Below are positions 58,306-64,000 of a stretch of 64,000 nucleotides of DNA, in pieces (the stretch's first letter is position 1; the number at the start of each line of letters is the position of its first letter). Source of the stretch: Combretum micranthum (Eukaryota; Streptophyta; Magnoliopsida; Myrtales; Combretaceae); the NCBI GenBank assembly GCA_024138025.1, contig JAMXBD010002486.1, forward strand, positions 62,001 to 126,000, written 5' to 3'. The notes under the pieces are model-generated. The model ran no database searches, was not told where the DNA came from, and saw only the letters and a list, made by a program, of their open reading frames with translations. Both the position numbers and the translations under genes were made by a program.

Positions 58306-60948
58306 TTGTGGTGGTATGTCCTCAGTAGCATTAATAATTTTACTTGGAGAACAATACGGGAAGCCCATTCAATTCAGCAGGCAACCAAACATGTGGGTTC
58401 CACATACTAATTTATATATTAAAGCTTTTTCTTTTAATTTCTTTTTTTCCGTAGTTTTTCTATAAAAATAAATGTCACTTCATACTACTTAAATACCAAA
58501 TCTCCTGGGTGTATTATGTGTATGGATTTAGCAAATTATATATAAAATAAGTCATATTGTCACATCATAAAAGAATATGTGATATTATATCTATTTATAT
58601 ATATATTTCATTGTACATATCAAATTGAGTTGTTATATGAATGATAAAGGAATTCTTAGCTTTTTAAGGAAATAACTACCCACTTTTTTTTTTTTTTTGC
58701 CCAATAACTACCCACTTTCTTAAAAATTAAAATCTGTATATTTTTAATTAATATTTTTGAAATGTCTGAACGATTTTTTTTAGAAAAAGATTGCATCAGA
58801 AAAATTAATTTGATCATATAAAAATAAATTTAAAATTATTCGATTCTGTATCATTAAATGGTTATGCATGCCATGCATTATTAAATGGTCATGCATGCTA
58901 GGCATTTTACACATTTTCAAAATTATGTTGTGCATGCCTGATGCTGTCTCACCATTTTGTCAAATTTTTCCCTTCTGAACCCGGACTGCATCAGTACGTC
59001 TAGGTCCCATCATCACCTGACATTTTCCAGTTTTTTTCAGCACTAAATGAACGCGTGTCATACCGGGATCCCTTATAAGGATGATACGGTGCGAGGGAAG
59101 CATGATACGGTGACAGAGAAGGTTGAATTAATATGAAGAGCTAACAATTAATGAGTGCAACTGAGAAAGAAAGAGAGAGAGAGAGAGAACAGGAGAAATG
59201 GACCCACGATATATTCATGTTTACATTCCTGAGCCAACGTACATTTTTTTGTCACAGGAGAAATTGTCCTATATTCTTTTTTTTTTTTTTTGGCCAGTGA
59301 CCTATATTCAAGGTACCATATTCCTGAATCAATATAGTTTTTTTTTTTTTTTTTTTACTTTCTTTCTTTCTTTTTGTCAGATTGGCCACAGTACCATCAT
59401 CCAAGGTAATATATTCCAATTTACGTTACTACACAAACATACTTTTTTTGTGTCACAGTGGCCGGTTACCATCCTAATCTAACTCCAGGCCAGTCCTCCA
59501 GTATACTTAAAATAATGTGTTTGGAAGGCTTTGTTGACTGTTGAGTATTCCGAAATCCGAATGATTTTGGAAAAATTCATATTTTTAAGATTTATCTTTA
59601 ATTTTTTTTTTTATTTCTTTAACTCTTACCAATACTCCAATTCCTTTTTTCTTTTAAATTATATCAACATTTTCAAAATTTAGAATCGTGAAATTTATAC
59701 CTTTATATATGCATGGGTACAACTAATTTTGCATCAATAATAAATCAACTAGTTTTTGGGACTTTTACCGTTCAAGTAAACGGCTAATAATATCAGAACT
59801 ATATTAATTATAGGAGAAATAAGTGAAAATAAAATTTAAGCATAATTGAACTATTTATTGATGTGATGAAGCCGGTCACATTGTAACCCTCACGATACTA
59901 TATAATTTTTCATGGTTTTTTTTTCTTTGTCCCTGTTAATTGTAATTAACATTTGATATCCTAGTATTATTTTATTGTAGTAATGTGAAGATTACTAGTA
60001 TTAATGATTTTTGATATAGCAAAGAGTCAAATGAGGTAAAGGTCGGGCTTGTTTTGGTGATTAGCTGTATAAACGTTTCCATCCAAAATGAGGAAAAATT
60101 AATAGTATTTTTTTTAATCCAGGGGTGAATCCGTATTCTGAGCAGGAAATTTTGATGCTGATAGGCTTGATACTAGCCTGATGGACGCAGGCTCTGGAAC
60201 TTGATATATTTTGTGACAGTTTCCTTTAGTTTTAATATATATATTTCTATTTTACCATTTAATTCTATTTTTCCTTTACAACGATTGACTTAGTAATAGA
60301 AAAATATATAACTACGCTAATTAATTTAAAATGAAATTAAACAACTTGGAAGCTTTGCAAGTAAATTTTTTAAAATTCTCTTCCACCATATTGAGATAAC
60401 CTAGTGATGACTTAATAAGAAAAACATAGAGGTGTTGAGAATGAGATAGTGAATAGGAATATAAAAAAGAGATGATAAATAAAGAAAGTATAAAAATAGA
60501 TGGTGTCACGCTTTGATTAGGGCTAAGGTGTCTTTAGTTTGGACACATATAATATTGGTGCTATACGTAAAGGCAATCTCAAAAAACTAGTTTACCATAT
60601 TCATTTACTAACTGAATTTAATTTCTGAAATTGATTTCTTATCTTTTTAAAAATTTGAAATGCAATGGAAAAGTAAATTATACAAAACAATGAGTAAAAA
60701 GAAGGCTACTCCTGAGTGAGCCCATCATAAAAACATAACCCTTTGATAATAATTGTCTAAGAAGTTTTAAGTATCTTCATAAACAACTATAGGAGATTAC
60801 AACAGAAAAAGTAGATGAAAAGCACAAATCTTGGTCATTGAGCTCATCAAGTAGCTCCTTAAAGACCGTCCATAATCCATGCCATCATATTATCACTATT
60901 AGACTCATTATTACTTGAAAAACAACAAAAGCGAGTCGAAGGCTATTA
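58306..60948. other. AT-rich spacer with short repeats and microsatellites
   Basis: It holds a 16-bp repeat aataactacccacttt around a T run (58671 and 58703), a small duplication of aaatggttatgcatgc (58857-58920), a (GA)n run near 59168-59187, and T runs at 59277-59291 and 59337-59356. Imperfect repeats of cctatattc and gtcacag words occur at 59210-59460. No gene recognised. Confidence 0.5.
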
Positions 60949-60949
60949 C

Positions 60950-61850
60950 ACTGAAACACCCTAAATCCTCACCTAGTTAAGTTATAACTTTCATAATTGA
61001 ATAATAAGATAGGTAGCTAATTCTAAACTTGAATTTAAACTTAGTTTAGAAATTGAATTTAGATAGTTTAAACGAATAACAAGTAAACAATAGAGTAAAA
61101 TTAGACAAATTAACATAGCTAAATTAGTAAATAGATTTAAATTGAAATTAAGATTTTAAACATTCCTTTCAAAAATTTTTTTTATTTTAATTATCTATTT
61201 CAAGCATCAAGTTATCCAATTCTTTCCAACTTAGCAATTTTAAACTCTATTCTTTCTTCATTTCAATTCACTACACCTTAAGTAATTTAAATGTTTTGTA
61301 AATTCCTAAACCCTTGAATTTTGGTTTAACTTCCATATCCTTAATCCCTATAAATTTTGAATTCATTTGCCAATCTAAAAATATCAATTATTAAGCTTAA
61401 ACCTGAAATACCTCAAATCCTCACCTAGTTAAATAAAAAATGGTTTAATTGAATAATATAATAGATAGTCAATTATGAATAGAGTTTGATCGTTTAAATG
61501 AATAAACAGAATAGTTAATAGAATATGATTAAACAATTGATGTAATTAAATTAGTGAATAAGCTAAGTTGAGATTGGAGATTTAAAATACTCCCTTTTCA
61601 AACTGTTAAATTGTTTATCTATTTGCTTAGAAAACTTAAATTTCATGATCCTTTCTAAATTTTAAAATATAACCCATTCTCCTATCTTTCAAATGTAAAA
61701 TTTTATATATTTGATTTAAATGTTTCGTAAACTCCTTAACCCTTAAATTTTGCTTTGACTTCTATATCTTTAATTCCCATAAATTTTGATTTCATTTAAC
61801 TATTTGAAAATATCATATTTAAACTCAAACTCAATTTAAATATTGGTTTC
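60950..61850. repeat. Direct repeat, two units offset by 452 bp
   Basis: aatcctcacctagttaa occurs at about 60964 and 61416. Later shared runs are ttaaatgtttygtaaa and cccataaattttgaattt-like text. The copies are strongly diverged. They may belong to an LTR element; no coding domain was recognised. Confidence 0.65.
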
Positions 61851-62286
61851 TTATAAACTAAGCTAGTAAATTATATTTTTTAATCAAGTCATTAATTTCT
61901 ATAGTATAGTTTCTCAAATTATTTTCTAATTAGTTTTGATACTTAATATAATTATCAGAGAAGTTAAATCTAATACCTATTCTAGAAATATCTTTAAATT
62001 ATCCTTTTTCCCTTTTCCTTCCCCTGCTTTTTTCTTTTTGCTTTTCCTTTACGTTTTCTTTCTTTTCTCTTCTTCTTCTTTTTCTTTTTTATTTTTCTTC
62101 CTTTTCCTTCAATTCATCTCCTCCAAAATCTCAAATTCAATAAAGCTAAAGAAGAAATCAAGGTTAGGAGAAAAAGATAGAAGATGGAAGCAAGTTTATG
62201 ATAGCTCCTATAACAAGAAAAGAAGACAAGTAGCTAGGAGTGGATAAAACAAGTAAGTTGTTGTTTTGTTTGTTTTTATTGTTGTT

Positions 62287-62288
<2 letters not shown>

Positions 62289-62354
<66 letters not shown>
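62289..62354. repeat. (TG)n microsatellite, 33 units
   Basis: Uninterrupted dinucleotide array. Confidence 0.95.
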
Positions 62355-62355
<1 letters not shown>

Positions 62356-62759
62356 TATTTAAAACTAGATATAAATAAAATATGAGATAAAGCATGTAAG
62401 TGTGTAGTATATGAAGTTATAAGTTAAAGCACAAGTGAGATCATGTCCGCTAGAACTAGGATTTTGATGACTTATGAAGTAAAAACATATTTATAAATGT
62501 TATAAATAATGAATCTAAGTTTGTATGATGAGTATAGGATGTTAAATGTTGAACACGGTGTAAAATGAGTTAAGTTTTTGAAATATAAAAACAAAGTAGT
62601 GAGCATGAGATGAACACAAAGAGATGTAAATGGTTGTGCTCCTCTTAAATTTTAAAAAACAACGAATTTTAAAGCATTAGAGAAGAACAACCACTGGAAC
62701 ATGGTCTCATGTATCACGTTGTGCTTCTCTATGATTCATTTTCATAAAAACAATTTCAA

Positions 62760-63150
62760 TTCCTACAATAGCATGGCTAGAACATGGGATGTTCTATCTC
62801 CCCGTGTTCCTTTTTGTTTCAACCGTGTTTCTTATGTTGAGTGAAATACGGCTAGAGCACAACTATGTATATCTGACCGTGTTTTTCTTTAATCAACATG
62901 CATTTAAGAAATCAACAAAACACGTGCACACATGGTTTGTTTTTTGTCGTGTTTCTTATTTGCTTTCAACTTAATAAGAAATATGACTAGAACATGGCTT
63001 GTTGTATTTTCCCATACTTCCCTCTAAGACCAACCATATTTGAAACTCAATGAGATGCATACTTGATTTGTTGGGCGTGTTTCTTTTGTAAAGGAAACAC
63101 ATGAAAGTGCACAACCGTGCACCTATCCGTGTTCTTCCTAAAAATGCAAA
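62760..63150. repeat. Imperfect array of about 110-bp units
   Basis: ggctagaacatgg-type and ccgtgtttctta-type words alternate (about 62776, 62826, 62851, 62874, 62946, 62987, 63070). It resembles the array at 44290-44680 and motif arrays in some plant gypsy LTRs. Confidence 0.5.
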
Positions 63151-63990
63151 TTTAATAAAAATAAAATTAAAATGAAAAAAGATAAATGATAGTTAATTTA
63201 TTATATTGATTAAATCATATAATTAAGAATGAATTAATTGAATTGGTAGGTTTAATAGCTAAATTGAGTTAATATAGAAGTTAAATATAAAATGAATCTA
63301 GTTAATCAACCTATGATCAATTTGGTTTAATGAATATAAATGAACTAAAATGAAGTAGATTGACTAAGATCTTAATAGATATATGATAATCATTTAGAGA
63401 GGTAATTGAATTTGACTTTGTAATTTAATTTAATGACTAAGTTTAATAAATTTGATTAAGACTAAGTTCATATAGGTTTAGTAGATTATGATTTGCTTAG
63501 ATTAGTATGCTAAGTTAAACCTTAAGTAATAGGAAGTACGCAATTTCTAAAATATGTTAGATTAAAGCTTGGTTAATTAAAAGATAATTTGGCAGACAAA
63601 AGAGAACTATCCATATCTTGGGGGATAGCCATGGTAGGGTTCCTATTTTCACGTTTGATCAAATTAAAAGCATAAATGAATGTTTAATATGAAATTTTGA
63701 TGAGGATCATTTTAGCAAACTTATTGATGAAGATCAAAGCATTCAAACATGTCAATTCAGTTAGATTTAGAGTTTAATTTGAAGAATATTTGCATGTTGA
63801 CTATGGAAGCATTGGAAACCTTAGTAGATCTCACATGGAAGATAAATACCGGCTCAACACTACCAGTGCAGGATTCTACATTGCTGGTGTTTGTGGAAAA
63901 GCCGTCGGCATTTAGCCAACTTTGAACAGCCACAGATTCGAATTCTTTAAAGTCGGCTTCAATACTGCTAGCCTTCGTATTACACCAGTT
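63151..63990. other. Unassigned DNA at the right edge
   Basis: Mostly AT-rich, but 63800-63990 is less so and has a minus-strand open frame of 79 codons (63757-63996) with no recognised motif. Confidence 0.35.
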
Positions 63991-64000
63991 TGTCATGCCC
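63991..64000 (-). mobile_element. Possible edge of an LTR related to the solo LTR at 16543-19792
   Basis: The last ten bases TGTCATGCCC are the complement of GGGCATGACA, the last ten bases of the solo LTR. An LTR in minus orientation may begin here. Ten bases can match by chance. Confidence 0.3.

Noticed and set aside
62036..62247. Open frame rich in Phe, Ser and Leu
   Set aside because: It is produced by a pyrimidine-rich tract, not by a protein-like sequence.
1..64000. CRISPR array, bacterial operon or phage defence system
   Set aside because: No regularly spaced repeats with spacers and no prokaryotic gene organisation; introns and plant transposons show a plant nuclear sequence.

Overview
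The window is AT-rich, repeat-laden plant nuclear DNA. Spliced genes with GT..AG introns, L1-type LINE, Ty1/copia and Ty3/gypsy chromovirus remnants, hAT-like MITEs and a DUF761 (Avr9/Cf-9-elicited-146-like) cluster all point to a eudicot. The species cannot be told from the sequence. Only two host genes look intact or potentially intact. Most of the rest is transposon debris in several nested layers.

Layout. 1-6615 (+): the last seven exons (3833-6615) of an importin-13/transportin-3-type karyopherin. Its upstream exons lie left of the window, and a decayed antisense LINE (about 1-2150) sits in the preceding intron. 6616-9780: 3' flank, a 965-bp hAT-like element and unassigned DNA. 9786-24400 (+): a broken Mutator-like (MULE) transposase followed by a plant mobile domain (PMD). 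It is interrupted at 10904-14050 by an LTR-like element with a perfect AGATT duplication, and between about 16340 and 22805 by a copia remnant. That copia's own 5' part is split by a 3,250-bp solo LTR with a perfect GATTC duplication. 24400-28615: unassigned DNA, one exon-like fragment, a minus-strand gypsy integrase remnant and a tRNA-derived SINE. 28616-34107 (-): an almost complete but dead chromovirus with two LTRs, PBS, gag, protease, RT, RNase H, integrase and chromodomain.

34108-55700: a degenerate segmental duplication. Four copies of a conserved non-coding module (34.8, 38.6, 43.1 and 51.1 kb), four copies of a second upstream module (40.7, 48.2, 52.3 and 54.9 kb) and three dead copies of an intronless DUF761-type gene (41.1, 53.0 and 55.2 kb) occur in the same order, spread apart by MITEs and LTR fragments. 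57436-58195 (-): a two-exon gene for a six-helix membrane protein of unknown family, with a TATA box. 58300-64000: AT-rich DNA with microsatellites, a 452-bp direct repeat, a degenerate motif array and, at the last ten bases, what may be the edge of another LTR.

No operon-like or defence-like system is visible. The most informative content is the datable nesting of elements and the decayed DUF761 gene cluster with its conserved upstream modules.
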